From Porites lobata (Eukaryota; Cnidaria; Anthozoa; Scleractinia; Poritidae), in NCBI GenBank assembly GCA_942486035.1, contig CALNXK010000008.1:1932501-1996500 (forward strand): DNA of 64,000 nucleotides. The letters are read 5' to 3'. The translations under genes were made by a program, and so were the position numbers. The notes beneath the pieces were generated by a model, which saw only the letters and a program-made list of their open reading frames with translations, did no database searches and was not told the origin of the DNA. Positions 10,282 through 21,132 of the stretch are shown here, in pieces; within the stretch, counting starts at the first letter, position 1; each line of letters opens with the position of its first letter.

Positions 10282-12199
10282 CTACACCTGTATCATTTAA
10301 GAATTATATACTAGGTATACCTATCGATAGAGTTCCAACGAGCAAGTCATGTATATTTTGTTCCCATTTGACCGTTTCTTAGTCCCCTCCTGTTGGTCCA
10401 AGGGTATGAATTGACACAAGCTTTTCTTCGATAACATTATTTACTTTAAATCCTTTATGTAGTGAAATTATTTTTCCCATTTGTATAATCTTTTCTCATC
10501 GTAACATTATATATATAGCCGAATTTTTGAAAGCATAGCTCAAAACGGACCATTGAATGTTTCTTTTGCTAATCAGGAACCAAGAAGAGAGTCACCTTAA
10601 GAGAACCATGGGTAAGTGCTGAGTTTCTTGGTGATATTTACTTTAGTTGAGTCAGTTTAAGATGTGTGGGCTCCAGGAGTCCGATGGTACGGTTTTCATA
10701 AATCCGGCTAGATATATACTAACATTTACATAAAAGAATAAAAAATATACGTTTCCTACACATGAATTGGCTGGCCCGCCAAGGTTAGCTCTTGCTACCT
10801 GATCCAAATTTATTCAGACGAACTTAACTGAACGAACTTTGTATGGACTTGAATCTACGTTAGGTTCATCACATGAAAAGTTTGACGACTGGCCTGGTAA
10901 GCCCAAGTCAACATTCAATGTGGACTATCGGCCAATAATTAACGTCCACAATTGACTTGTTTTATGTGGCAGCTTTAAAAATGTTCTGCCACCAATTAAC
11001 TCAATTTCAAAGATTAAGAACATTAAGTTGTTAAATGCAAATGTCTTATCTTTATCCAAAACGAAAATTTCAGCTAAGAGCAACCCGATAAATTAAACCC
11101 AGCTCTGACCCATGAAGTTCTCGCCCTGACTAACTCGCTATTGAACTTTCCTTTCATACTGATTTTCTGTTTTGCTATTGTTTTTGTACCAAGCCAATAA
11201 AACTTAATTTTATGACGCCTGTCAAATGACCGTCAAACCCGCTTCTTCGTCACTTACTTTCGTTCACCCAAACTAGCCTGTACCGTAAATTTACAGAAAT
11301 AAAAATCCTTTTATTTTTCCCCATTGATTTATGACCCATAAACTAAAGTACCGACCTCAAACTCGGCTAAAGAGAGGTAACGATATGCATTTTAAAAGTA
11401 AAGCGTTCTGAGTTTATTGATACTAAAATGCAACCAAAAGAATTTTACAAAAGGCCTTAAATTAATTGTTAACCGGTTGCGGGGATTTTGAAATCGCCGC
11501 CTCCTCCTCTTATCCTGATCTTCAATTGCTATTAAAAGTGGTTGTCGTTGCTATCTATAAAATCTTTTAAAAGAAGTCACATTCGTCGTGGGTGCTTGTC
11601 TGTTGTAACTGCACAACTCCTTGATGCAATTTGTTACTACCACAATCAGTTCCTGAGACACGTCACACCACTTAACTAGAATTAAAACATAGGCATGTCC
11701 CCATCATTAATGCCATCTCTAGTGCATGAAACGTTACTATATTCGATTCACTTAACAGAATATTTTCCACAAAATAGTCATTGCAACAATCTTACCATCT
11801 TTGGGTTAAGCTAGCTCCTTTGAACTCCAGGAACACATCTTTCATAACATCCTATAATAAAATATTCAAGGTATGCAGCCACTGTAAAAAGGTGTACAGA
11901 TTATAAAAATTTTGATTCCTTTTGATTATCACAAGACATAATTAGTATGGCTACCTGGCCTTTCTTGTTTTTGATGATTGTCTTTCTTTTTGCTCTAAAA
12001 AAATACAATTCATTTCATGATTACCGGAGCTTCCATTTTTATTCCCTCCAAACCCCATCCCCCGCCCCATGGATGAGTATCCTCGGTGGACAACCATAGA
12101 AGTAGGTGTTTTCAAAGGGTTTGGAAAGAAGTGAGGTGGTAGGACCCAGCTCATCTACAGGCGAGAAGTGTTCAGGAAAACAATGGTCGGAAAGTCCCC
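10282..12199. other. No gene or repeat recognised
   Basis: AT-rich sequence with many stops in all frames. No domain, tandem repeat or convincing inverted repeat was seen. Confidence 0.35.
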
Positions 12200-12224
12200 C
12201 ACAGACTGGAAGCTCCCTCTGAGG

Positions 12225-12950
12225 GTTTTTTTGCAAGTTAAACATAAAAATCTCAATCTAACAACCTACAGATCCATTTCTTTGCTCTCCAATTTTTCCA
12301 AATTTTTCGAAAAAGTAATGTATAATCGCATGAATGAATTCGCCGAGCAGTATAATACACTATACCGCTGCCAGTTTGAATTTCGTAAAAACCATTCAAC
12401 GTCCCATGCTCTAATCCATCTGATGAAAAGAATCTCTTCGGCAATTGACCAGCGTGAAACTACTGTAGGTGTTTTCCTAGATCTCTCCAAAGCTTTTAAC
12501 ACTCTTGATCATCAAATCTTATTCACCAAGTTGGAGCACTGTGGTATCCGTGATGTGGCTCTGCAGTGGAGAAAAAGCTACTTTTCTTGCCGTCAGCAAT
12601 TCGTCCAGATTAATCAAACTTGTTCCTTAATGCAGACCATTAAAGGTGGAGCTCCTCAGGGATCCATCTTAGGCCCCTTATTCTTCATACTTTACATAAA
12701 TGATCTTCCTAAAGCCTCTAAGTTAACTGAGCTTCTACTTTTTGCTGAAGACACGAGTATCTTTTTTTCACAGTCTAATCCCAACTACTTAGAGAATGTA
12801 CTTAACAATGAGTTACTAAATATTGATGTTTGGTTAAGGTGCAATAAGCTCTTAGTTAATATCAAACTAAGACAAATTATGTTAACTTTGGTCCGAGTCA
12901 GAGGAAACTCAGTCACAGTTTTTCTCTCTCTTTTGGAGGTCAACCTCTAA
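12225..12950 (+). pseudogene. LINE reverse transcriptase fragment (CR1/jockey-like)
   Basis: About 240 residues of RT in one open frame. Fingers and palm motifs are visible: block 1 RSISLLSNFSKFFEKV, block A with FLDLSKAFNTLDHQ (the catalytic Asp is present in LDLS), block B QGSILGPLFFILYIN, and block C, where the double Asp is changed (FAEDTS). The frame closes at VNL-stop and is resumed in another frame. The protein would have copied LINE RNA at the nicked target. This copy is inactive. Confidence 0.85.
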
Positions 12951-13053
12951 TTCAAAGCAATGTAACTAAATTTCTTGGGGTGCATGTACCTAGACGAACA
13001 TCTTACTTGGAAGTATCATATAAACTTTGTCTGTGCAGACTGGCGCTAGCATG

Positions 13054-13624
13054 GCGAAGGAATCGAGGTCGCGTATTGTTGAGCAGGAGGCAGTGATTGC
13101 AATTTTTCATCTTTATACGCCTCTAATGTCTTCCAAAAGGAAAGGCAGATCTAGTGCAGCATCTCAATCTTCTAATCAGTCACCTGAAGAGAAAAGAAGC
13201 AAAAATAGTGAAACGGACGAAGTGTTTGAAGCGCTGGAGATGGCGGAGGACGTCGGTCTGAAACTGCAGCGTGTGCTGGATAAATTAGAAAAACTCGATA
13301 AGATAGAAGCGCATCTTAGCGAGGTCTCGGCCAGTCTTGCTAGCATCGAGGAGAAAGTATCTCGTTTAGATGAAGATGTACAGTCAAGACCTGAAGCAAA
13401 AAACAAACAGGGTGGAAAAGAAAGCGTCCGAATTGGAAGAAAGTGTCCAGTTCAACGAAGACGACATTTCAGACCTAAAGAAAGAGTCAAAGGAGTTAAA
13501 CTTCGAAATAAATGATCTTGGCAAGCAGTTATTGTATTTAGAAACCTACTCAAGAAGAGAAAATGTTAAATTCTTTGGGATTGACGAAGTAGTGCCGGCG
13601 TGTGGAGTTGACTCCCCACCCTAG
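13054..13624 (+). pseudogene. L1-like ORF1 (coiled-coil RNA-binding protein), frameshifted
   Basis: Two overlapping frames make one ORF1. The first (to 13515) starts basic and Ser-rich (KRKGRSSAASQSSNQS) and continues as a heptad-like coiled coil, ALEMAEDVGLKLQRVLDKLE and LSEVSASLASIEEKVSRL. The second (13370-13624) gives DDISDLKKESKELNFEINDL and LETYSRRENVKFFGI. YSRRENV/KF is the usual entry to the L1-type ORF1 RNA-recognition domain. Further remnants (IRKSQMKKFKEARGKGRT, YFSKAQPDKLF) lie at about 13720-13810. Known role: trimeric RNA chaperone of the retrotransposon RNP. Broken by at least one frameshift and stops. Confidence 0.8.
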
Positions 13625-14340
13625 GATACCAGAGATTTAGTGTTCATTTAGTGTTTTGAAAGAGTCAAGAGGACAAACAATTTTCGGTGTTTGACGATAT
13701 ACCAAAATAACTTTATGAAATAAGGAAAAGTCAGATGAAAAAGTTCAAGGAAGCCAGAGGCAAAGGCCGTACAGTATATTTCAGCAAAGCGCAACCAGAT
13801 AAGTTATTTGTTAATGCAAATGCTCCATTGACAGACTTTGTTTAGGTAGGAGCACCGCCCTCCACACATTTCCAGAGATAAAAATGTTTATGTAAATATA
13901 ATACTGTTATCGGAGCTTTTCTTTCACTCTGCTCTCAAATAGTCATGTATTTGCATATAATTTCCTCGTAATCTGTTGTAGGCGTTAAGTACATTCACTT
14001 TAATTTAAAACTTTATTTCCGAATCACTGTCTCTAAAGATCAACTAGGCTTTTTGCTGTCGTACGCAAACATGCAATCTTAAACAACTTTACTTAGTTCC
14101 ATTCCAGAGCGCAGCATTCGAGATAGTTATCTTGCTTCTCTTTTAATTGTTTGTATCAGTATTAAGTGGTTGTACTCTATTGTTTTTATTTTCGTTTTCG
14201 TGGTTATTTTCCTTTCATTTTCTGTTATTCAAAGCTATCGCAGCATGTCAATGAAGAATTTCTTTGAGCGTCAGATTGCTGTAAATGTGTTGATAAATTT
14301 TTCCACCAAATTAGGTCCTACTTATTCTTGCAATTTGGTG

Positions 14341-15120
14341 CGTAATAACGAGTTCAATCTTTTGTCTTTAAATGTTCGTGGGATTCGCACTTCTGAAACC
14401 CGGAAAGCTGTTTTTAGTTGGCTTGTAAATTCCGATGCCGACATAATTTTCCTGCAAGAAACATACAGCACGCGAGATATTGAAAATATCTGGAGAAAAC
14501 AATGGAAAGACGAAATGTTCTTCTCGCATGGTAGCAATCATAGCAGAGGTAACTAGAGGTTTTCTAGTATACTGATAAAAGATAATTTAAAAAATACATT
14601 CTACCAAGGTAGATTCTCAAGGTCGCTTCATTTTTCTGGATGCTTATATTCAGGATTCGCCTTACTTTCTTTTAAACATTTACGCTCCAAATAAGTGTGG
14701 TAAAAAATTTCTCTTTTTCAAAGACGTATCGGATATTCTAAAAGGTGCGAGAGTAGAACAAGATCACCCATTTGTAGTCGATGGGGACTTTAATATCATT
14801 CTTGAACACGTTTTAGATAGGCAGGGGGGAATAGTAAAAGGAAAGACTCTGGTAAAATTGTCGAAGACATGCCCGCTGAGCTTGATTCAGTGGATATCTG
14901 GCGCATAAGAAACTCAACAGTTACACGTTTTACTTGGCGTCAAAATAAACCAATTATACAAAGGCGCTTAGATTATTGGCTCGTAAGCGATAGTTTACAA
15001 GATGACCTAGATTTAGTGGACATAAAAACGTCAATTAAGTCAGACCACCCAGCAATAACGCTCTCTATAAATTGTTTAGATGATCTTGAAAAGGGACCTA
15101 AGTTCTGGAAATTTAATTCA
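14341..15120 (+). pseudogene. L1-like APE endonuclease remnant
   Basis: The first part (14341-14556) reads NLLSLNVRGIRTSETRK, then DADIIFLQETYSTRDI and MFFSHGSNHSRG, with the Asn and Glu of the APE fold (LNVRGI, LQETY). After frameshifts a second part contains DGDFNIILE (about 14780-14805, the GDFN-type motif) and then 14869-15100 with RRLDYWLVSDSL and SDHPAITLSI, the SDH catalytic His block. It would nick target DNA to start reverse transcription. Interrupted by several frameshifts, so inactive. Confidence 0.82.
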
Positions 15121-15655
15121 AACCTTGTAAATGATTCGGCTTATTGTGAACTTCTAACCACTGAGTATGCCAATTGGCTGGAAGAATTCAAAGAAGTACA
15201 AGATAAACGTGTCTTATGGGATTTAATTAAATACAAAATTAGACCGCAAACAATCAGATACAGCAGAACTAAAGCCCGCGAAAGAAGAAAGAAACTACAG
15301 AACCTAGAGAACGATTTAAAGGAATGTGCGGAAAAATGCGATTCCGATCCAAATACAAAAAATCTGGAGGTGTCCTCAGAGGGAATATGATAGTATGTAT
15401 GATTACATCACAGAAGGTGCGATCATTCGTTCGCGGGCAACTTGATGTTGGAGATAATTTCCTTCTAGTTTAAAATCATATTTTGTTGCTTGGGAAGTAC
15501 TATATTTAGTTACAAAAATGTCAAAAGGGTATGCCCTCCATTCAGGGGTTCATTGCTAGGACTAGGCGTGTTTACAACATTGAACTTTACATTGCCAGGA
15601 AAAGAGGCACATTAAATAAACATCTTAGTGAGTGGGAAAAGTTAATCAATATAAT
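15120..15655 (+). pseudogene. L1-like ORF2 linker and C-terminus, RT deleted
   Basis: GPKFWKFNSNLVNDSAYC starts the post-endonuclease linker. A Lys/Arg-rich helix follows, then a frameshifted YDSMYDYITEGAIIRSRA (about 15390-15445), which in intact elements precedes the RT domain. No RT block follows. Instead the sequence passes to a C-terminal-like RRVYNIELYIARKRGTLNKH (about 15567-15625) and a stop. A single internal deletion is the simplest explanation. Confidence 0.7.
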
Positions 15656-15853
15656 GTGATCTGATTAACAATTAAATATTGTACATAGATATAAAGATAA
15701 GTACTTTCTATCAACTTAGATATTGTCTACTGTAATAGTTTTTTCTTTTTTTGTCTTTTTGTTTTGTTTGTTTGATTGTTTTTCCTTTTTACTTTAAGTG
15801 TATTCTGTAAAATGAAAACTTCAAAGAAAAATTAATAAATTACAAAAAAGAAA

Positions 15854-16405
15854 AAACTTTGTGTGTAAACAAATCACTAAATCAATCGGTATTTTATCCG
15901 GGACGCGTTTCTACTTATCTTGTAAGACCAAACTCACGCTGTACTACACATTAATTTATCCTCATATTACTTATCGTAACTCCACGTGGTCTTCTACTTC
16001 CGTCTCTAATTTAAACAGAATTTACTATCTACAAGAGCGCGCTGTGCGAGCTATTACAAATTCAGAATATCGAGCACATACTGCTCCTCTATTCTCCAAA
16101 TTGGAAATTCTCGATATTTTCCAAGTTAATACGCTCAATACTGCTAAATTTATGTTTCGTTATCACAATATAATAATCTGCTTCCTCCACTCGTCCGCAA
16201 TCTGTTTATGACAAACAGTCAAGTCCATAAATATGACACGAGAACAGCTAGTAATTATCGAGTGCATTCCTGTCGTACGAACATCAAGAAATTCACAATT
16301 CTTTACCAAGGACCCAGAATCTGGAACTGTCTTCCTGCATCTGTTACAAACTTGTCAAGCTTTTCTATCTTGAAGAAAAAACTGCTAGAGTTTTTATCAA
16401 AATAG
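15854..16405 (+). pseudogene. CR1/jockey-like LINE ORF2 C-terminus
   Basis: Continuation of the RT ORF after the nested insertion: KSIGILSGTRFYLSCKT, YYTLIYPHITYRNSTW, YLQERAVRAITNSEY, then after a one-base shift near 16200, KYDTRTASNYRVHS and GPRIWNCLPASVTNLSSFS. These are the conserved thumb and C-terminal blocks of jockey/CR1-type ORF2. The stop is at 16403-16405. Confidence 0.82.
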
Positions 16406-16567
16406 TTATTAAATTAATTTAGCCGCAACTTCTTTGCAGCCCTTATTCCTTATAATATTGTGATGTCGAGGTGGCCTCTCTGTATAAGCCTGGTGGTTTC
16501 TTGAGGTCTCCCCGCCTAGCAACCTGCTGTATCCTGTAAAATTTGCAGCCAAAAAAAAGGCTAATAA

Positions 16568-16611
<44 letters not shown>

Positions 16612-16614
<3 letters not shown>

Positions 16615-16775
16615 GCCAAACCCATCAGAGTGATTCTATTTATAAGTTATACATAAACACCTTGTAAGGGATGCCAAACTCCTTCTGAGGGATTCTATTT
16701 ACAAGTTGTTATACATAAACACCTCATTATAATGGATGCCCATTCTATTCTAAGTCTTTCTGAGGGATTCCACTT
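16612..16775. repeat. Three diverged tandem units after the LINE tail
   Basis: Units of about 55-70 bp start with GATGCC (16612, 16670 and 16734) and contain GAGKGATTCYATTTA-like words and TTATACATAAACACC. They directly follow the (GAT)n tail of the LINE. Confidence 0.6.
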
Positions 16776-17344
16776 ATGCTCCAATCATTTCAAAAGTTCA
16801 AAATTCCCCCAGGCAACCATGCAGGCATTTGAACTTTTTGAGTCAAGCCAGATCAAATTCCAATTACATATATAAGCCCAATGTGGTGGTCAAATGCCCC
16901 TCCCAAGGAAGCATGTTTTGCATGTAGTGAATTCGAAAAAAAATTTTTGCATGTATTTTGGGGTCTGGATTATTATTAATGTTGGATGTTTTGGACATTT
17001 AAAAGTAAGTTGGGCATATTTTTCCCTGCTATCAGAGAAGGCGTATTTCTACCAATGATAATAAGAATATTGCTGACGGTGACTGACGTTTCAACAACGG
17101 GTGTCTAGAAAACGAAGACCTACGACCCATAAGACGACAACCTAGAATGCAGGTGGGAATGGGGTTAACAGTTAACAGATATTTGGCCAAAAAATTAGTA
17201 GTTAACTGATAAATGAAAAGTTAACAGTTAAAAAGACATCAAATGCTGACCTTATTTTAAATACTTTAAAGTGGGGTACTTATTACTTATTATTATTGAG
17301 GTGCAACATTGTAATGTATTTTGGGATAGGCTAAAACACCTTTA
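16776..17344. other. No gene recognised
   Basis: Spacer between two LINEs. Two GTTAACAGTTAA-like words occur around 17164-17240. No domain or structured repeat was identified. Confidence 0.35.
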
Positions 17345-17372
17345 AAAGCAGTCGAACTACATGTGAAGTACT

Positions 17373-17617
17373 ATGGCGGACGGATGTGTGTATGCGAGCT
17401 CTGAAGCCGTAAGCGTCGAGCAACGTGAATTCTCCTTCGAGCAAGATATTCCAGACCCTGCAACATATGTCTTTTCTCTCAACACGGACGAGTTAAAAGC
17501 AGAACTGATCAAGCGTGGATTCAAACGAAGTGTAAATAAAAGCGTATTGATCGATCGACTACGAGCCGCCATTCAGTCCCAAGACCATGGCGAAGAGCCG
17601 ATTGAGAGGAGCAGCTC
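17373..17617 (+). pseudogene. LINE ORF1 N-terminus with SAP motif
   Basis: ATG at 17373 opens MADGCVYASSEAVSVEQ, followed by a SAP-like helix-loop-helix: STDELKAELIKRGFKRSV style spacing, ending SVLIDRLRAAIQ (residues about 39-68). SAP motifs bind DNA, often AT-rich scaffold regions. The frame runs into the inserted element after EERSSS-like residues (GAG AGG AGC AGC TC). If the insert is removed it continues as TCG AAC GCT GAC ATG GAT, so this and 18774 onward are one ORF. A role in nucleic-acid binding of the LINE particle is inferred. SAP in ORF1 is not something I can cite as described. Confidence 0.75.
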
Positions 17618-18765
17618 TACGCCGCAAAATGTAACAATTGACGCAAAATGTAACATTAATGCGAAATGTAACAACTTTTGAGGCGAAATGTAACATCAAC
17701 CCGAAATGTAACAACTTTTGACGCAAAATGTAATAACTTTTTAACGCGAAATGAAACAATATTTTTAACGCGAAATGTAACGAGAAAAATGTTACAGCCC
17801 TGAAATAACTGAGAGGTTTGGACATTAGCCTTGTAGATAAAGTGTAAATTGTCTGGTGGTTACAAAAACAGTTTATTTATAAAGTTTTCTTATAATGTCA
17901 AATAAACTTACAAAACGTTTTTCGGTAATAGTAACTAAATCCTGAAACAGTAGAACGAATTGTTGTTTAGTATATCTTTCTGTACTTATGTGTGACGCTT
18001 AAAAGAAAGTTGGCGTTACATAATCCAGGATGTATTAGATGGGTTAGGATGGTACATTTTTAGCATACTCCCTCTAGCTAGGGAGTTGAGCCCGTATGAA
18101 ATCGAGGCGAGTATTGATTACTGATCATTCTTTTCACACTTTCATTGAGTGAAGACGCTTTCTGTTTTTATCACACGCTGTCTGTTTTTACCCACCTCCT
18201 CCCCTTTTCCCTAAAAGGAAAGTGTGGCAGAGCAGTCATCCGACTGCGTGAGATAATCAACAATGTTAAATGGGCGTTGGCACGGTTAAGTTTTAAGGCA
18301 GCAGGACTGGGTTGTATGAAATTTCTCACATTTACTGGAAGTCCGTTAAGAAATGAGAAATTTCATATCTATGTTACTGACTACGTTCAAAATTTTCTTT
18401 TGAAAGATTACCTAACTTAACTTTTACTTTTAACTTGCATTTCAATTGCTGATTGGTGCGTGTTTCCTACGGTGTTATTGTTTACATTTCTATTCATATT
18501 CTTTTCGCATAACTTGGGATATTTTCTATACGTTATGTTTAATAAGTTAGCGTTGTTGTTATTGTCCATACTGCTATTCCAAGGTTATACATGATTTGTA
18601 ACTTTATCACCTGTTTTACGACCTTTTGTAAGTTTATTTGACATTATATTGTGCGTCAAAAAGTTGTTGCATTTTGCGTTAAAAAGTTATTACATTTTGC
18701 GTCAAAAGTTGTTACATTTCGCGTTAATGTTACATTTTGCGTCAATTGTTACATTTTGCGGCGTA
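17618..18765. mobile_element. TIR element A with TGTAACAA-type subterminal arrays
   Basis: The 1148-bp element has ends TACGCCGCAAAATGTAACAA and its exact complement. Long, nearly perfect inverted arms hold four to six copies of GACGCAAAATGTAACAACTT-like units (17618-17790 and 18649-18765). It is flanked by an 8-bp target duplication with two mismatches, AGCAGCTC (17610-17617) and ACAAGCTC (18766-18773). Removal with one target copy restores the LINE ORF1 frame. An 8-bp TSD fits hAT or P-type superfamilies. Interior ORF 18145-18420 (91 codons) has no recognised domain, so it is probably non-autonomous. Confidence 0.88.
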
Positions 18766-18773
18766 ACAAGCTC

Positions 18774-19330
18774 GAACGCTGACATGGATGAACGTTTAAC
18801 GGCCCGGTCTTGTTCTAATAACAAGCTCATATTTGAAGATTTATATTCTTTTATTGAGGCTAAAGTTAAACAAGTCTGCCGCTTTGAAATTGAGAATCTT
18901 AAATCTGAAGCGAGCGCGTCTTATGCAAATGAGCTGGTCATCACTGCAGAATGAGAACAAAGATCTTCAAGACAAATTGCAGGAGTTGCCAGTCCCACCA
19001 CACCATTTTGAAACAGGAAGCTAATTCGCTGCGTGAAGAGAACAGGAGTCTTTTAACAGCCATCCGACTTATGAGCAACGAACTTCAAAACCCGAATGAA
19101 GGAGAGTGTGTTCCTGTTACTTCCACTAATTTGCATGAGCAAATATCTGAATGTGTGAACGGTGTGTCACCAATGCATGACAAGGAATCCCCCTGGGTAT
19201 CTGTAAACAACGCGAAGTCCAAACAGAGGAGCAAAAGAAAACGCAGCAAAAAGGCAAAGCTTACAGCGACCGCAAACCCAGCCGAACCACATCGGCCGCT
19301 TATTGAGCAAAACCAATCTAGCCATTAAAA
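18774..19330 (+). pseudogene. LINE ORF1 middle part, coiled coil
   Basis: After the insertion, ORF1 resumes with NADMDERLTARSCSNNK and LIFEDLYSFIEAKVKQVCRF, then a leucine-rich coiled coil (NENKDLQDKLQEL, ANSLREENRSLLTAIRLMSN) spread over three frames because of frameshifts near 18940 and 19015. A basic stretch SKQRSKRKRSKKAKLTA (about 19215-19265) may be a nuclear or RNA-binding segment. It ends at a stop at 19326 before the esterase block. Coiled coil plus basic tail is the usual layout of LINE ORF1 proteins, which coat the element's RNA. Confidence 0.75.
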
Positions 19331-19409
19331 TCGGGAAACTCCCAATGCGGCACAGCAAATTCAGAATCCTTCTTTTTCGGTCTCTTGTGGAACTCTATCA
19401 ACAGATCAT

Positions 19410-19923
19410 ATGGCCAAAAAGAAGCTTGTCTTCATAGCTGGGGATTCCATTATTCAACACGTCCAGGGTTGGGATCTATCAACGAATGATAAGGATGTTG
19501 CAGTCAAGTCCTTCTCGGGTGCTCGAATTGCACATATGGATGATTATTTAAGGCCTCTTCTTAGAAAGAAACAGGATGAAATCATCCTCCATGTGGGAAC
19601 TAATAACATACGCGATGAAAGCCTGCGTAGCGTGGATGAGGGCATTGTCAACCTGGGTAACTCAGATCCAACACGTTTCCCCGACTACACACCTTGCAAT
19701 TTCACCTCTGCTACCCAGGTCAGATAACTTAGATTTTAACGACAAAATCAAGGAGGCCAATAAGGTCTTAAAGTCGTTTTGTAGCTCTCGTGGGCTTACA
19801 TTGCTCCGCATTAATAATATAGACTTCACTTGTTTAAATCGTAGGGGTGTTCACCTTAACCGCACAGGGTCTTCACTTCTTTTAAATTTTTATGCGGATT
19901 ATCTCTACTTGACTATTTGGTAA
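19410..19923 (+). pseudogene. LINE ORF1 SGNH/GDSL-like esterase domain
   Basis: LVFIAGDSIIQHVQGW contains the GDS block I with the nucleophile Ser. VKSFSGARIAHMDDYLRPLL follows, then ILHVGTNNIRDESL with the block III Gly and Asn. A frameshift near 19660-19725 shifts to the downstream frame ending GVHLNRTGSSLLLNF, where the block V His remains but the usual nearby Asp is Arg (NRRGVHL). Esterase domains of this fold are known in ORF1 of CR1-type LINEs. Their substrate is uncertain and lipid or membrane association has been proposed. Inactive here because of the frameshift. Confidence 0.82.
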
Positions 19924-19954
19924 TGAGCCTGCTATCCCTACCTCGTCCCGGTCT

Positions 19955-20750
19955 AATGAAAATTCTAACCGTGAACGTATATCTGAATCAGACCTAACTT
20001 TCAGTCTACCCAAACTTAAGGGCTTCAAAATTGCATTTGTCAATATCGTTAGTTTGCCTAAATACCTGGACGAGCTTTTCCTAAGAATGCAATCTCAGAC
20101 GTTAGACTTGCTAGCCTTAAGTGAGACTCGTCTTGACAACACCTTCACTGATTCTGCAGTGTCCATAGATGGTTAGACACTTATTAGGCGTGACCGGTGC
20201 AGAGGTGGTGGTGGTGTTGCCAGGTACGTTCGCAACGTCATCGACGTTAAAATCAGATCCGACCTCTCTGATCCAGATCTTGAGTTCTTGTGTATTGAAA
20301 TAAAAAACCCAGAGCCAAGCCATTTCTTATTTCAAACTAGCATAGACCTCCGAATTCTCCAATTGAGCTCTTTGATAAGTTTGACGTCCTTCTGGCAAAG
20401 ATTGAAGCTGAAAATGTTGAATCAAATATAATAGGTGACATCAACTGTGACATGATGGCAGTTACCCCTGCTAATGAAACTAGACACCTAATTGAACTCT
20501 CTGAATTGTATCAATATACTCAAATTGATTAAGGAGCTTACACGCGTCACTTCAAGTTCTAAATCACTTATCGACTTATTTCTTGCCAATGAGGCGGTCA
20601 AATTTGCTACATTAGGTGTATCTCCTATTGGTTGCAGCGATCATAGTTTGATCTATGTTTCTTGTAAATTAACATGCCCTAGGTCGATCCCGAGAATCAT
20701 TGAATCGCGACAATATAAAAATTTGTGCCTGATGACTTTGTGAATGACAT
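19955..20750 (+). pseudogene. LINE ORF2 APE-type endonuclease
   Basis: FKIAFVNIVSLPKYLDEL opens the domain (usual N at LNVNSL changed to FVNIVS). LLALSETRLDN holds the catalytic Glu, RRDRCRGGGGVARYVRN is the conserved glycine loop, HRPPNSPIELFDKF, then IIGDINCDMM with GDxN, and IGCSDHSLIYVSC with the SDH catalytic pair. Stops and frameshifts at about 20176, 20335 and 20435-20500 break it. It would nick target DNA for target-primed reverse transcription. Confidence 0.85.
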
Positions 20751-21132
20751 GGCGCTGGTTCCGTGGGACACAATTGAGCAGATTGATAACCCTACTGGCG
20801 CATGGGAGGTGTGGAAACAATCATTTCTAGCAGTAGCCAACCTTCATGCACCTGTTAAGAAAAGGAGAGTTAGAAACTCTAATGCTCCCTAGCTCACCCC
20901 TGAGATCAAACGATTGAAGTGGGAAAGAGACAGAATAAAGCGTATCGCAATTGTCACCAGTAATCAGTTAAAATGGGCAGAGTACAGGAGACTTAGGAAT
21001 CGTGTAAACCATTGTATTAAGGCCTCCAAAAAGAATTAATATCATTCGTTCTTCGAGGATAATGTTGGGAAAGCTAAAGCGACTTGGAATGGAATAAATA
21101 CATTATTATCGCGAAAGAAAAACTTTGCTCCG

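Larger units (their letters stand above)
13031..15853 (+). mobile_element. L1/Tx1-like LINE with the RT region deleted
   Basis: Inserted into the CR1-like LINE. The flanks AAACTTTGT (13022-13030) and AAACTTTGT (15854-15862) form a target duplication that may extend to 13 bp with one mismatch. Removing the insert joins HINFV to VCKQITK in frame. Content in order: ORF1 with a coiled coil (13054-13624) and a second ORF1 part (KFKEARGKGRT, about 13740-13835), endonuclease (14340-14560 and 14869-15100), linker (to 15460), then a jump to the ORF2 C-terminus (about 15540-15650), an A-rich 3' end, and AAAAAAG/AAAAAA before the duplication. The RT block between about 15465 and 15530 is missing, so this is an internal-deletion derivative. 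Confidence 0.85.
12200..16620 (+). mobile_element. CR1/jockey-like LINE, 5'-truncated and split by another LINE
   Basis: This non-LTR retrotransposon covers the RT domain to the 3' end, in two pieces (about 12200-13030 and 15854-16620). The first ORF (to 12950) carries RT blocks: YRSISLLSNFSKFFEKV, FLDLSKAFNTLDH, GAPQGSILGPLFFILYINDLP and a catalytic box mutated to FAED instead of FADD. After one frameshift (near 12990) it reaches HLTWKYHINFV at the break. The second piece continues in frame as VCKQITKSIGILSG, then YLSCKTKLTLYYTLIYP, RAVRAITN and GPRIWNCLPASV. The element ends in a (GAT)n tail at 16567-16613, a usual 3' end for this LINE group. It is dead: missing 5' half, mutated active site, frameshifts and insertion. 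Confidence 0.88.

Noticed and set aside
13176..13406. Minus-strand ORF antisense to L1-like ORF1
   Set aside because: Shadow of the coiled-coil coding strand; codon pattern fits the plus strand.
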